Below, piece after piece: positions 1 through 9,548 of a stretch of 64,000 bases of DNA. The DNA lies in contig NZ_JAKOGG010000006.1 in assembly GCF_022321485.1 (NCBI RefSeq), positions 163,507-227,506 on the forward strand. Reading direction: 5' to 3'. The notes under the pieces were generated by a model. It ran no database searches and was not told where the DNA came from. It saw nothing but the letters and a program-made list of their open reading frames with translations. Positions within the stretch are counted from its first letter, which is position 1. Every line of letters starts with the position of its first letter. Source of the stretch: Shewanella electrica (GTDB lineage: Bacteria; Pseudomonadota; Gammaproteobacteria; Enterobacterales; Shewanellaceae). The translations under genes and the position numbers were made by a program.

Positions 1-1660
1 TAGATAAGCTGAAACCGATGTGACCAAACAGCGCGCGGTCAAAGGCGCGTAAGCCGCGCAGCTCTTCACCGTCAAACGCTGCGGCCATTTCTGCCAGAAT
101 ATACGGATGGCAGCGAATAGCGCCTTGACCATAGATGATCATCGAGCGAGTGAGAATGTTGGCGCCTTCTACGGTAATCGCGATCGGTGCTGCTTGATAG
201 CCGCGGCCAAGATAGTTATTCGGGCCAAGACACACCCCTTTACCGCCATGAATGTCCATCGCATCGATCATACATTTCTGCATGCGGTCGGTGAGGTGAC
301 ATTTTACAATCGCCGAGATCACTGAGGGTTTCTCGCCACTATCAATGGCGGTTGTGGTTAATGACGCTACGGCATCCATCAAATAGGCGTTGCCACCAAT
401 GCGGGCCATCGGCTCTTCAATGCCTTCAAGTTTGCCAATAGGTAATTTAAATTGACGGCGAATACGGGCGTAAGCACCGGTTGCCAACGCGATAGTTTTT
501 ATGCCACCGGCAGAGTTGGACGGTAGCGTAATGCCACGGCCGACAGACAAACATTCCACCAACATGCGCCAGCCTTGGCCTGCCATTTTGGCACCACCGA
601 TGATAAAGCTTAACGGCACGAACACGTCTTTACCGCGCGTTGGGCCATTTTGGAACATGCAGTTCAGCGGGAAGTGACGACGGCCAATCTCTACGCCGTT
701 AATGTCGGTTGGGATCAACGCACAGGTGATGCCTAACTCTTCTTCATCACCGAGCAGATGCTCTGGATCGCGTAGCTTGAAAGCTAAGCCGAGTACAGTC
801 GCAATCGGCGCTAGTGTGATATAGCGTTTGTTCCATGTCAGTTTCATCCCCAGCACTTCTTCACCTTGCCAAGTGCCTTTGCATACCACGCCGAAGTCAG
901 GAATGGAGCCAGCATCGGACCCCGCTTCTGGGCTGGTTAATGCAAAGCAGGGGATCTCTTCACCTTTAGCGAGGCGTGGCAGGTAATGCTGTTGCTGTTC
1001 CTCGGTACCATAATGCTGGAGCAATTCCCCCGGGCCTAATGAGTTAGGCACCCCGACGGTAGACGCCAACTCGCTACTGATGCCCGCCAGCTTTTGTAGC
1101 ACGCGGGATTGCGCATAAGCCGAAAACTCCAAGCCACCATATTGTTTCTTGATGATCATGGCGAAGAAACCGTGGCTTTTCAGGTATTGCCACACTTCTT
1201 CAGGTAGATCGGCAAGTTCATGCGACACTTGGTGTTGGCTCACCATGGCACAGACTTCTTCTACTGGGCCATCTAAGAAGGCTTGTTCAGCGGCGCTTAA
1301 ACGCGCTTTAGGGTAGTTGTGCAGTTTGCGCCAGTTGGGATTACCCGCGAACAAATCGGCTTCCCACCAGGTGGTGCCCGCATCGATGGCTTCTTTTTCG
1401 GTCGTCGACATCTCCGGCATGATCTTGCGGTACATCTTTAATGCCGGTGTGGTAATAAATTGTTGGCGAATAGATGAGATGTTGAGTGGCAGCGCTACTA
1501 ATAAGAAAGGTAGCCACACCCAAACTCCGACTGCGCCCAGCAGATTGCCGAGAATAATGACTGCGGCGCTGAGCAGAGTAGCAGATGTTAGCGAGACCCT
1601 TAGGTAAGCGGCCGCCCCCAGCACGGATAGCAGTGCAATGAGCCATATTAGGGTAGTCAC
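1..1660 (-). CDS. fadE: Acyl-CoA dehydrogenase FadE, N-terminal part (cut by window edge)
   Basis: FadE catalyses the first, FAD-dependent oxidation of acyl-CoA in fatty acid beta-oxidation. The minus-strand frame is open from a GTG at 1660 to the window edge, giving about 553 N-terminal residues; the family is usually near 800, so the C-terminus lies outside. The protein starts with two hydrophobic segments (roughly residues 3-22 and 28-52), as in the membrane-associated YafH/FadE type, followed by the acyl-CoA dehydrogenase body. The stretch [20 protein letters not shown] lies in the flavin/substrate core. A GAGGAG ribosome site sits about 7 nt before the GTG. A FadR-like operator lies 63 nt upstream, consistent with repression when fatty acids are absent. 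Confidence 0.93.
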   Translation of the reverse strand, partial: MTTLIWLIALLSVLGAAAYLRVSLTSATLLSAAVIILGNLLGAVGVWVWLPFLLVALPLNISSIRQQFITTPALKMYRKIMPEMSTTEKEAIDAGTTWWEADLFAGNPNWRKLHNYPKARLSAAEQAFLDGPVEEVCAMVSQHQVSHELADLPEEVWQYLKSHGFFAMIIKKQYGGLEFSAYAQSRVLQKLAGISSELASTVGVPNSLGPGELLQHYGTEEQQQHYLPRLAKGEEIPCFALTSPEAGSDAGSIPDFGVVCKGTWQGEEVLGMKLTWNKRYITLAPIATVLGLAFKLRDPEHLLGDEEELGITCALIPTDINGVEIGRRHFPLNCMFQNGPTRGKDVFVPLSFIIGGAKMAGQGWRMLVECLSVGRGITLPSNSAGGIKTIALATGAYARIRRQFKLPIGKLEGIEEPMARIGGNAYLMDAVASLTTTAIDSGEKPSVISAIVKCHLTDRMQKCMIDAMDIHGGKGVCLGPNNYLGRGYQAAPIAITVEGANILTRSMIIYGQGAIRCHPYILAEMAAAFDGEELRGLRAFDRALFGHIGFSLS

Positions 1661-1719
1661 GTTACTTCTCCTCGATTAATCGGGTTATCTAATAATTATT
1701 ACGTTTGTACAATAAATGA

Positions 1720-1735
1720 GGCTGGTCTGACCTCT
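1720..1735. promoter_or_regulatory. FadR-like operator upstream of fadE
   Basis: The core TGGTCTGACC (1723-1732) matches the GntR-family FadR operator pattern TGGTNNNACCA except for the last base. It lies 63-77 nt upstream of the fadE start, where FadR repression is known for this regulon. That the local FadR uses it is inference. Confidence 0.6.
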
Positions 1736-1880
1736 ATTTAGATAAAAGTAATAGACAAAAAGTGTGAACTCAAGCGATTTTCAAACAATCGTTTTAATCT
1801 TTAGTCGTAGCAAGTTGTTCCATTGATTGGCGATCTCGCTACAATGGGCAGCAGCTAAGCTTTTGAGGAACGTTGTAACC

Positions 1881-2684
1881 ATGTGTGAGTTGTTGGCAAT
1901 GAGCGCAAATGTGCCCACCGATATTGTATTTAGTTTCACTGGATTGGTTGAACGCGGTGGGGTGACTGGCCCCCATGTTGATGGTTGGGGCATTACATTT
2001 TATGAAGGTAAGGGCAGCCGCACGTTTAAAGACGCTGCGCCTAGCAGTCAGTCTCATATTGCGCAGTTGATCAAATCCTACCCGATTAAAAGCGAAGTGG
2101 TGATTAGCCATATTCGCCAAGCCAATCGCGGCCAAGTCTCGTTAGAAAATACTCATCCGTTTACTCGCGAGCTATGGGGACGTTACTGGAGTTATGCGCA
2201 CAACGGGCAGCTCTCTGATTATCAAACTATGCTGGCTACCAAGCGTTTTCAGCCGGTGGGGGAAACCGATAGTGAAATGGCGTTTTGTTGGATTTTAGAA
2301 GCCATTGCCAACGAGTTTGGCGCGATTCCGCCAGTTGATATGCAGCCAGTGTTTGAGTACATCGCGCAGTTAGCGCAGCAGATCCGTGACAAAGGGATTT
2401 TTAATCTGATTATTTCTGATGGCGATTACTTGATGTGCTTTTGCAGTAATAATCTCAGCTACATCACGCGGCGGGCGCCATTTGGTAGCGCGAAGTTATT
2501 GGATACCGATGTGGTGATCGACTTTGATAAAGAAACCACGCCAAACGACGTGGTTTCAATCATTGCGACTCGGCCGTTAACTAATAACGAGAATTGGCAT
2601 GTGATGCAGTCGGGCGAATGGAAATTATTCCGTCTTGGCGAGATCATCACTGAAGGTGGTAGTACCGAACTCTGCGCGAGTTAA
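1881..2684 (+). CDS. Class II glutamine amidotransferase-like protein, YafJ type
   Basis: Predicted amidohydrolase of the Ntn/GATase II superfamily, related to E. coli YafJ; its substrate is not known. The start is placed at the ATG at 1881 so that Cys2 becomes the N-terminal nucleophile after Met removal (MCELLAMSAN). A TTG 54 nt upstream would bury that cysteine. GAGGAAC precedes the start. Conserved features are GWGITFYEG near residue 38, the SHIRQA segment and YAHNGQL, which line the glutamine-binding pocket. The 267-residue length is normal. The gene stands next to fadE, as in E. coli, and its 3' end overlaps the convergent DUF3108 gene by 60 bp. Confidence 0.88.
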   Translation: MCELLAMSANVPTDIVFSFTGLVERGGVTGPHVDGWGITFYEGKGSRTFKDAAPSSQSHIAQLIKSYPIKSEVVISHIRQANRGQVSLENTHPFTRELWGRYWSYAHNGQLSDYQTMLATKRFQPVGETDSEMAFCWILEAIANEFGAIPPVDMQPVFEYIAQLAQQIRDKGIFNLIISDGDYLMCFCSNNLSYITRRAPFGSAKLLDTDVVIDFDKETTPNDVVSIIATRPLTNNENWHVMQSGEWKLFRLGEIITEGGSTELCAS

Positions 2685-3365
2685 TGTCAGCTGTAGTGCG
2701 CTATCGCCTTTTTTCTGATGCTCAAATTTTATCGGCAGATAGCCCAAATCGGGCGCCATCCACGCAACGGTGCGGCGCTTATCTGTGTTGCGCTTCACTT
2801 CTAACTTGATGGTTTGATATTTGTGGCCGTTAACGATGATCGTTTCTGGCCCTAAATTGGTAAAAGTGTAGTCATTGATTTTATTATCTTTGACCATGTT
2901 ATACGCCAGCTCTTGTTTACCGAGGCTCAAATCCAATCTAAATTGCAATTGCACCATCATGGCATCGTACAGCGGGCCGGTGTAATCCAGCGTTTTGTTT
3001 TCCGCTTTGTAGACGCTAAACACTTTGCCGAGATCTTTAGCAAAGCGCACTTGCTCGGAGAAATCAGAGCCCGTACCGGTGCGCTGATGTTCAAACTTTT
3101 CTGGCAGTAGTTGTTCACCCTTACGGATAAAGTCACTGCTGATTTCGCGCTGATCAGACACGATCAGTAAGCTCAGCTTGCTTTGCAGGGCGTAGTGGTA
3201 ATGATTGTCGATGGGCTTATCCAGCACAAAGCGTGCATCCCCAAGGCCAATGCTACCGTATTGCACGTGATATTCCGCCACTTGTGGCGCTAGAGGATCT
3301 TGAGCGGCAAACAGGCTCAAAGGTAATAATGTTGCGATACCGGCAAATACTGCGGCTAGTTTCAA
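2625..3365 (-). CDS. DUF3108 family exported protein
   Basis: Predicted periplasmic protein of unknown function; the DUF3108 fold is a lipocalin-like beta structure. The chosen start is the TTG at 3365, with AAGGAG 8 nt before it; this gives a typical signal peptide (hydrophobic core AAVFAGIATLLPLSLF, cleavage after FAA). A longer reading would run 60 bp into the upstream MGMT-family gene. The mature protein begins with LAPQVAEYHVQYGSIGLGDA, and the C-terminal half contains the family's YLPIKFEHQKKG segment. The length is 246 residues. It probably forms an operon with the ATL gene 14 bp upstream. Its last 60 bp overlap yafJ on the other strand. Confidence 0.8.
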   Translation of the reverse strand: MKLAAVFAGIATLLPLSLFAAQDPLAPQVAEYHVQYGSIGLGDARFVLDKPIDNHYHYALQSKLSLLIVSDQREISSDFIRKGEQLLPEKFEHQRTGTGSDFSEQVRFAKDLGKVFSVYKAENKTLDYTGPLYDAMMVQLQFRLDLSLGKQELAYNMVKDNKINDYTFTNLGPETIIVNGHKYQTIKLEVKRNTDKRRTVAWMAPDLGYLPIKFEHQKKGDSALQLTLTRAEFGTTTFSDDLAKTE

Positions 3366-3379
3366 TCTGTCACTCCTTC

Positions 3380-3739
3380 TTAGAACGGCATTCCTAGCAC
3401 TAACGTGGCAATGTCTGGGTGCCACTCATACTCAGACCGATTAATTTTACCTTGGTTCACCATCACCCCCTCGCTACGCAGCAGTTGGGTTTGTTCACGA
3501 AATGGTGCGGTATCAGCGGCAAAAGCAATTTTGCCTTGAGCGTTAACCACGCGGTGCCAAGGTAAGCTTAGTTCAGTTGGTGCGAGTTTGAGGGCGCGCG
3601 ATACATAGCGGGCGCGACCAGGTAATCCTGCCATATCAGCCACTTTGCCATAACTGGTGATGGTCCCAGAAGGGATCATGCCAACAATCCACCAGATGCG
3701 TTGCATCGGCGATAAAGGTTCAGGATTGTCAGACATCAT
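3380..3739 (-). CDS. atl: Alkyltransferase-like protein (ATL, MGMT family without catalytic Cys)
   Basis: Binds O6-alkylguanine in DNA by base flipping and flags it for nucleotide excision repair, but cannot remove the alkyl group. The protein is a 119-residue MGMT DNA-binding domain. The helix-turn-helix arginine finger region GLPGRARYVSRALK is present. The active-site motif reads PWHRV (Trp at residue 61) instead of the alkyltransferase PCHRV, which is the hallmark of the ATL family (E. coli YbaZ type). Two consecutive ATGs make the start 3739 or 3736; no clear ribosome site separates them. It lies divergently from the SOS mutasome operon, with a degenerate MITE in between. Confidence 0.9.
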   Translation of the reverse strand: MMSDNPEPLSPMQRIWWIVGMIPSGTITSYGKVADMAGLPGRARYVSRALKLAPTELSLPWHRVVNAQGKIAFAADTAPFREQTQLLRSEGVMVNQGKINRSEYEWHPDIATLVLGMPF

Positions 3740-3813
3740 CAGCGGCCTGTGTCGGTTGGTGGTCGGTCATTAGTCTCGATTGTAGAGAATTGCTATGAGT
3801 GAGGTAAAGCTCC

Positions 3814-3909
3814 GAGGGGCTGTTTGCCAAGAATACGCCTCCAACATTATCAGCCTTGCCTAAATCTCATTCTTTCAGTTGCAAAAACGATCAATAAAGG
3901 TCAACAGTT
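3814..3909. repeat. Degenerate MITE copy between atl and imuA
   Basis: The left end GAGGGGCTGTTT and the right part (GCCTTGCCTAAATC then GTTGCAAAAACGATCAATAA then AGGTCAACAG) align with the reverse complement of the ends of the intact element at 11204-11472. The middle is deleted and the ends have drifted. About 95 bp remain. Confidence 0.6.
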
Positions 3910-3958
3910 GTTAGCTTGCTCCTGCTTCGAGCGCTTGCACAGTGCCCAAATCGCACTA

Positions 3959-3978
3959 TACTGTATAAAAATACAGTA
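3959..3978. promoter_or_regulatory. LexA (SOS) box of imuA-imuB-dnaE2
   Basis: TACTGTATAAAAATACAGTA-type site: CTG-N10-CAG with AT-rich centre, near identical to the gammaproteobacterial LexA consensus. It ends 12 nt before the imuA ATG, so it must overlap the promoter or early transcript. This placement also argues against any imuA start upstream of 3991. Confidence 0.93.
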
Positions 3979-3990
3979 TTAGGTGTTTTT

Positions 3991-4776
3991 ATGCATTTAC
4001 CCTCACAACCTGCGCTGACATCACTGCTTAATCGGCAAGATTTATGGCTCGGCGAACAAGCGGCAACCCAACTTCATGGCATGAGTACCGGCTTTGCTGA
4101 ACTGACGCAACATTTGCCTTATTGGCCTGCCCACGGGGTGTGTGAGTTGTATAGCCAAGGGCTAGGCTGTGGTGAACTTGGGCTGCTACAGCCGTTAATG
4201 CACGCAGTATGTAGTGCAAGTGAACCAGCACCGATTATGTTGATTGCTCCGCCAGCGTTACCTAATGCTTTTGGGTTGGCGCTACTGCAACTACCGCCAG
4301 AGCGGTTTATTTGGCTGAATATCTCCTCTGCACGAGAGGCGTTATGGGCGATGGAGCAAGTGCTGCACAGTGGCAGTTGTGGTTTAGTGATTGGTTGGTT
4401 TGAGCAGCTATCACTCAAGGCGGCTCGGCGACTGCAACTCGCGGCTGAGGAGGGTAACAGCTTAGGTTTTTGTGTGTTGCCATTAACACAAGCAGGTAAT
4501 CAACATCCGTTACCGTTGAAATTAGCACTGCAAGCCGATAGCTCGGCGGTTCGCTTAAGTATTCTCAAACGTCGTGGCGGCTGGCCGGTGAATGATATTG
4601 CCTTGCCCCATGTGGCGGTGCCGATGTGGCGCAAGATGGCACTTGCCGCAGCGGCAGAACCGGCACGGTTTACTTCTCCACGTGAGCCGATAGCGCGGCA
4701 ACAAACAGCGGTAGGTTCGCTGTCATTTCTGCCAGCGGCCAACGACCATGCGGCAGCCGAGGCGCAAGATGGCTGA
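3991..4776 (+). CDS. imuA: ImuA, translesion synthesis accessory protein (SulA/RecA-like)
   Basis: Accessory subunit of the ImuA-ImuB-DnaE2 mutasome, which carries out SOS-induced error-prone lesion bypass. The chosen ATG (3991) follows AGGTG; a TTG 75 nt upstream would place the LexA box inside the gene. The 261-residue protein has the short RecA-like/SulA-like fold of gammaproteobacterial ImuA: an N-terminal segment with LYSQGLGCGELGLLQPLM, a hydrophobic strand PIMLIAPPALPNAF and the strand CGLVIGWFEQLSLKAARRLQ. The Walker A is degenerate. Its stop overlaps the imuB start (ATGGCTGA), implying translational coupling. Confidence 0.88.
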   Translation: MHLPSQPALTSLLNRQDLWLGEQAATQLHGMSTGFAELTQHLPYWPAHGVCELYSQGLGCGELGLLQPLMHAVCSASEPAPIMLIAPPALPNAFGLALLQLPPERFIWLNISSAREALWAMEQVLHSGSCGLVIGWFEQLSLKAARRLQLAAEEGNSLGFCVLPLTQAGNQHPLPLKLALQADSSAVRLSILKRRGGWPVNDIALPHVAVPMWRKMALAAAAEPARFTSPREPIARQQTAVGSLSFLPAANDHAAAEAQDG

Positions 4777-6379
4777 GTGTTGGCTGGCAGCCTATTTCCC
4801 GGGGCTGTTATTACAGTTTCATGCGTGGAGCTTGAGTGCTGGTCATGTTAACGGTGGCGACGTATTTACCGGTTTGCCGCCGCAAGCGTTGTTCGATCAG
4901 ACCTCGCGACAAATCGTGGCGGCTTCTCCAGCGGCGCAAGCGGAAGGTGTCACTATTGGCTTGAGTACCACCACCGCTCAAGCACTGTTGCCAGCACTGC
5001 AACTGACGGATCACACACAGGTGGATCGCGCTCGGCTCACCCAATGGCTGTGTCAGTGGCATTATGATTTTAGTGCGCGTATTTTCCCGGCGTTGGTGGA
5101 TGAGGTCAAAGAGGGCAAGCAGAGCAATGTGGCCCAACAATCATTGCAGCTGGCGATTTGGCCGCAAGAAACGCTGTTACTCGAAGTCGGCTCCATGCTG
5201 CGCTTGTTTGGTGGTGTAGATAAGCTACTGGAACGGTATCAGCAGCGGCTGAGCCACTATGGTTTACTGGCGCATTGGGCGCTCGCTAAACAACCGCTAC
5301 ATGCTGCTATTCTCGCGGCGCAACATCAGCATCACGCGCCAGCACTGACAAGGCAGCATCGCGTTTCCACGCCAAGACAAACTCGCTTTAGCACGCCAAC
5401 GATATCTTCTGTGGCGGCAACGGTGACTTGTCCTGAGCTGATCGCCAGTGAGTTACCCGATCATCTTCCCATTAGCCAACTGCCACTGGCAGCGCCAACG
5501 CGACATCGATTACAGCAGATGGGCATTCACCGCTGGCAGCAGTTGCGACAACTACCGCGCGCCGAGCTTGGCAAACGCTTTGGCCAATCACTGTTAACCT
5601 TGTTATTGCAGCTAGAAGGGCGACTAAGTTGTCAGCGTCCGGCGTATCAACTGCCACTAACGTTTTCACTCGCGGTGTTATTGCCGCACGATGTGGAGTT
5701 TATTCAAGGGCTGACGTTTCCGCTGGCGCCGATGTTAACGCAGTTGGCCGATTATCTGCGTGGGCGCCAATTAGCAGTACGGCAGTTACAACTCACGCTG
5801 CGGTACCGCGAACGAGATCAAGCGCCGCTGAGCCTCAGCATTGATTATCCTTTGGGCGAGTATCGCGCTGATGGCTTGCTGCAACTGTGTCGCTTGCAAT
5901 TAGCGCGGCTCACTCTGGCATCACCCGTCACCGAAATTACATTGCTAGCAGAACATTTTGTCGAACCTGAAATCCCTAATACTTGCCTTGCCGATGATAG
6001 CCACACCCGACAGCCACTGACACAACTGCTCGCCAAACTACAAGCCAGATTAGGCGCCGAGCAGGTGCGTAGCCTCGCGGCTAGCGCTCATCCACTACCA
6101 GAGCAAGCAAGTGCTAGTCACACCATTACTCAGTGGCCGCCGCCAGCGCAGCCACAACCTGCTGCGCTGGCCTTGCGGCCATTATGGTTATTGAATGAAC
6201 CGGAACTGATCGCCGCCGATGAGGTGACGTTACTGCGTGGGCCGGAGCGTATCAGCTACTGCTGGTCAACATCCCTGTATCCACTGCGAGATTATTACGT
6301 TGCGCTGCACCAGTCGGGGCGTTATTGCTGGGTGTTCCGTAGTCAGCAACAACTGTTACTGCATGGGTGGATGTCGTGA
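4769..6379 (+). CDS. imuB: ImuB, Y-family polymerase-like mutasome hub
   Basis: ImuB is a Y-family polymerase homologue that lacks polymerase activity and links DnaE2, ImuA and the beta clamp. The start at 4769 (MAECWLAAYFPGLLLQFHAW) fits the family N-terminus; an ATG at 4748 is possible but adds seven non-conserved residues. The catalytic first acidic residue of active Y polymerases is replaced by the AAYFP segment, as in ImuB proteins. A helix-hairpin-helix-like stretch (QMGIHRWQQLRQLPRAELGK) is in the middle, followed by the little-finger region. The length is 536 residues. It overlaps imuA by 8 bp and dnaE2 by up to 13 bp. Confidence 0.9.
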   Translation: MAECWLAAYFPGLLLQFHAWSLSAGHVNGGDVFTGLPPQALFDQTSRQIVAASPAAQAEGVTIGLSTTTAQALLPALQLTDHTQVDRARLTQWLCQWHYDFSARIFPALVDEVKEGKQSNVAQQSLQLAIWPQETLLLEVGSMLRLFGGVDKLLERYQQRLSHYGLLAHWALAKQPLHAAILAAQHQHHAPALTRQHRVSTPRQTRFSTPTISSVAATVTCPELIASELPDHLPISQLPLAAPTRHRLQQMGIHRWQQLRQLPRAELGKRFGQSLLTLLLQLEGRLSCQRPAYQLPLTFSLAVLLPHDVEFIQGLTFPLAPMLTQLADYLRGRQLAVRQLQLTLRYRERDQAPLSLSIDYPLGEYRADGLLQLCRLQLARLTLASPVTEITLLAEHFVEPEIPNTCLADDSHTRQPLTQLLAKLQARLGAEQVRSLAASAHPLPEQASASHTITQWPPPAQPQPAALALRPLWLLNEPELIAADEVTLLRGPERISYCWSTSLYPLRDYYVALHQSGRYCWVFRSQQQLLLHGWMS

Positions 6380-9300
6380 ACTACGCCGAGTTACATGCTA
6401 TTTCCAATTACAGCTTTCTCCGTGGCGCTTCCCATCCACATGAGCTGGTGGAACGCGCGGCGCAGTTGGGCTATCACGCGATCGCCATAACGGATGAATG
6501 TTCGCTTGCTGGTGTCGTCAAAGCGCATGAAGCTGCGCAGCAACAGCAGATAACATTGCTGGTGGGCGCTGAGTTTCACTTGGCTGAAGGTCTGCTGGTG
6601 GTATTAGCGCAAAATCGTCAAGGGTATGCCAGCCTCAGCCAGTTGATCACCTTGGGACGGCGGCGAGCAGAAAAGGGCAGTTATCAGTTGGTGTTAGCTG
6701 ATTTTGCTGCATTACAGCATTGTGTGTGTCTGTGGCGACCACCGTTATATGCCGAGTTGCTGACGGAGGATAGTGGCAGCGATATCGCTATAGCGCAGCA
6801 GCAATTAGCCACGTTAGCAGAGCGGGTAAGCTCGACGCTGACACACTTGCCTTGTTATCTGTTGGCAGAACGACAACTGAATGCGGGTGAAGCGTGGCAA
6901 CTTGAGACATTACAGCGCCTGTCTGAGCGCTGGCAGTTGCCCTGTGTCGCCGCAGGAAATGTGCATATGCATCATGCCACTGAGCAGCGCATGTTGGATG
7001 TGTTGACCTGTATTCGGCATGGCAAAACGGTTGATGAGGCCGCAGGCTTACTGCAACAAAATGCTGAAACTGCCATGAAACCGATTGATGCCATTGCCAA
7101 ACGTTTTCCAGTGGAGTGGCTTGAAAACAGCATTCATATTGCCGATAGCTGTCAGTTTAGTTTGACTGAACTGCGTTATGAATATCCGGCTGAATTGGTA
7201 CCGAACGGTTTAACCGCGACACAGTATTTAGCCCAAGAGGTGGATAAAGGCGCTATCAAACGATTTGATGGCAATGTGCCGGACCCCGTTAAAATACAGT
7301 ATTTACGCGAGTTGGAGATTATCGCCGCGCTCGGTTATGAGTATTTTTTCCTCACTATTTATGATTTGGTCACCTTTGCTAAGCGCAGCCATATTCTGCA
7401 CCAAGGCCGCGGCTCAGCGGCTAACTCGGTGGTGTGTTACTGCCTTGGTATTACCGAAGTTGATCCAACGAAGGTCAACATGCTGTTTGAACGATTTATT
7501 TCAAAGGAGCGTCATGAACCGCCAGATATCGACGTTGATTTTGAGCATGAACGTCGCGAAGAGGTCATTCAATATATCTACCAAAAATATGGCCGTCACC
7601 GAGCCGCATTAGCCGCCAGCGTGATTACTTATCGCTTTCGCAGTGCCATGCGTGATGTGGGTAAATCGCTGGGATTGGATGAACAGCGCGTTGAACAACT
7701 GCTGGCGAGTGTGGATAGGCGTGATAGTGAGGTGTGGACCCAGCAACTGCAAACGCAAAACTTAATCGCCAGTGCCGGGCATGCGCAATGGCTGTTGCCG
7801 TTAGTTGAGCGATTAATGGGATTCCCGCGGCATCTATCGCAGCATGTTGGCGGTTTTATTATCTCTGCGGGGCCGTTGGCGGAGTTGGTGCCGATAGAAA
7901 ATGCGGCCATGGCCGATCGCACGGTGATCCAGTGGGATAAAGATGACTTAGAGAGTCTTGGTTTACTCAAAGTCGATGTGCTGGCGTTAGGTATGCTCAC
8001 CGCTATCCGCAAGTGCTTCAGCTTGATTAGCCGTCATTATCAAGCGCAGCCATTTACTATGTCGCAGGTGCGATGGGAGGATCCACAGGTATACCGCATG
8101 CTGCAGCATGCTGACAGTATGGGCGTATTTCAGGTGGAATCGCGCGCACAGATGTCGATGCTGCCGCGATTACGCCCGCACTGTTACTACGACTTAGTGG
8201 TGCAGATTGCCATTGTGCGGCCAGGGCCAATCCAAGGCGATATGGTGCATCCCTATCTACGTCGCCGTGATGGCTTGGAGCAAGTTGATTATCCTTCAGC
8301 AGCGGTGCGACAGGTGCTGGAACGTACGCTGGGTGTGCCAATCTTTCAAGAGCAGGTGATTCAATTAGCGATGGTGGCTGCAGGCTTCTCTGGCGGTGAA
8401 GCCGATCAACTGCGTCGTGCCATGGCCAGCTGGAAACGGACTGGTGAGCTGAGTAAGTTTGAGCAAAAATTGACGCAAGGTATGGCCGCCAACGGCTATA
8501 GCGAGCAGTTTGCGCAGCAGATCTTCCAGCAAATTCGTGGCTTTGGTGAATACGGTTTCCCTGAATCTCACTCTGCCAGCTTTGCGTTACTGGCGTATGT
8601 TTCCGCCTATCTGAAATATTACTATCCCGCCGCATTTTGCTGCGCATTACTCAACAGCCAACCGATGGGGTTCTATAGCCCATCGCAGTTGCTGCAAGAT
8701 CTTAAGCGGCATCATGGCACGGTACTGCCAGTTTGCATTAATCGTAGTGATTGGGATTGCACCTTGGAGCCACTCGATGACGGAGATTATGCCTTGCGTT
8801 TGGGCTTACGTTTGGTCAAAGGCTTGAGCCAACATAGTGCCCAGCGGTTACTCGCTGGCCGCCAGCAAGATTTTTCCACTATGGCGGAAGTGACACAATT
8901 TGCCATTCCTCGCGATGAGTTAGAAGCGCTGGCGAGTGCCAATGCTTTTGCCTCGTTGAGCGGTGATCGCCATCAAGCCCGTTGGCAGTTGGCTGCGAGC
9001 CAGCAACTGACGCTGCCATTGCTCGCTCACGCTGAGCAGCAAGAACCTGCTGTCGTGCTGCCCGCCGTCGATGAAGTTAGTGCCATGCTAGCGGATTATC
9101 AGCAACTTGGGTTGACGCTAGGTAAACATCCGCTGACGATGTTGCGCGCTAGCGGTCAACTTAGCGGTTGTCATACTGCAGAACAGCTATGGCAGTGTCG
9201 TCATGGGCAAGTGGTACGCGTAGCGGGGCTGGTTGTAGGGCGGCAACGCCCTGGCACCGCTAGTGGGGTGACGTTTATTACGTTAGAGGATGAAACGGGC

Positions 9301-9489
9301 CACACTAATCTGGTGGTTTGGGCCGCTACTGCCAGTGCGCAACGGCGGCCATTCTTATCGGCACGTATTTTACAAGTGACCGGTGTGGTGGAATTTGCCG
9401 ATGGCGTATTACACGTGATCGCCGGGCAACTGACCGATATCTCCCATTTAATGGCTCAACTCGCTGTTAGCTCACGTGATTTTCACTAG
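6367..9489 (+). CDS. dnaE2: Error-prone DNA polymerase III alpha subunit DnaE2 (ImuC)
   Basis: Catalytic polymerase of the SOS mutasome. The N-terminal PHP domain starts with YAELHAISNYSFLRGASHP; the C-family palm carries the catalytic PDIDVDFEHERREEV motif (about residues 381-395) and SHSASFALLAYVSAYLKYYY follows in the fingers. A C-terminal OB fold (VVRVAGLVVGRQRPGT) precedes the typical family end SRDFH. At 1040 residues it is the usual size and lacks the extra replicative C-terminus of DnaE1. The GTG at 6367 is used here; a GTG at 6376 that would overlap the imuB stop as GTGA is equally plausible. Its TAG stop is part of a CTAG that begins a MITE end. Confidence 0.95.
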   Translation: MDVVNYAELHAISNYSFLRGASHPHELVERAAQLGYHAIAITDECSLAGVVKAHEAAQQQQITLLVGAEFHLAEGLLVVLAQNRQGYASLSQLITLGRRRAEKGSYQLVLADFAALQHCVCLWRPPLYAELLTEDSGSDIAIAQQQLATLAERVSSTLTHLPCYLLAERQLNAGEAWQLETLQRLSERWQLPCVAAGNVHMHHATEQRMLDVLTCIRHGKTVDEAAGLLQQNAETAMKPIDAIAKRFPVEWLENSIHIADSCQFSLTELRYEYPAELVPNGLTATQYLAQEVDKGAIKRFDGNVPDPVKIQYLRELEIIAALGYEYFFLTIYDLVTFAKRSHILHQGRGSAANSVVCYCLGITEVDPTKVNMLFERFISKERHEPPDIDVDFEHERREEVIQYIYQKYGRHRAALAASVITYRFRSAMRDVGKSLGLDEQRVEQLLASVDRRDSEVWTQQLQTQNLIASAGHAQWLLPLVERLMGFPRHLSQHVGGFIISAGPLAELVPIENAAMADRTVIQWDKDDLESLGLLKVDVLALGMLTAIRKCFSLISRHYQAQPFTMSQVRWEDPQVYRMLQHADSMGVFQVESRAQMSMLPRLRPHCYYDLVVQIAIVRPGPIQGDMVHPYLRRRDGLEQVDYPSAAVRQVLERTLGVPIFQEQVIQLAMVAAGFSGGEADQLRRAMASWKRTGELSKFEQKLTQGMAANGYSEQFAQQIFQQIRGFGEYGFPESHSASFALLAYVSAYLKYYYPAAFCCALLNSQPMGFYSPSQLLQDLKRHHGTVLPVCINRSDWDCTLEPLDDGDYALRLGLRLVKGLSQHSAQRLLAGRQQDFSTMAEVTQFAIPRDELEALASANAFASLSGDRHQARWQLAASQQLTLPLLAHAEQQEPAVVLPAVDEVSAMLADYQQLGLTLGKHPLTMLRASGQLSGCHTAEQLWQCRHGQVVRVAGLVVGRQRPGTASGVTFITLEDETGHTNLVVWAATASAQRRPFLSARILQVTGVVEFADGVLHVIAGQLTDISHLMAQLAVSSRDFH

Positions 9490-9525
9490 GGGCTGTTGAC
9501 CTCTCGAGTTTGATTTTTGTCCAAG
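9486..9525 (+). repeat. MITE end fragment abutting the dnaE2 stop codon
   Basis: CTAGGGGCTGTT is identical to the left end of the element at 11204, and the following bases (GACCTCTCGAGTTTGATTTTTGTCC) are a diverged match to its next 25 bp. No right end is recognisable. The first four bases contain the TAG stop of dnaE2. Confidence 0.55.
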
Positions 9526-9548
9526 TTACAAGCCCTATGAACGAGGCG

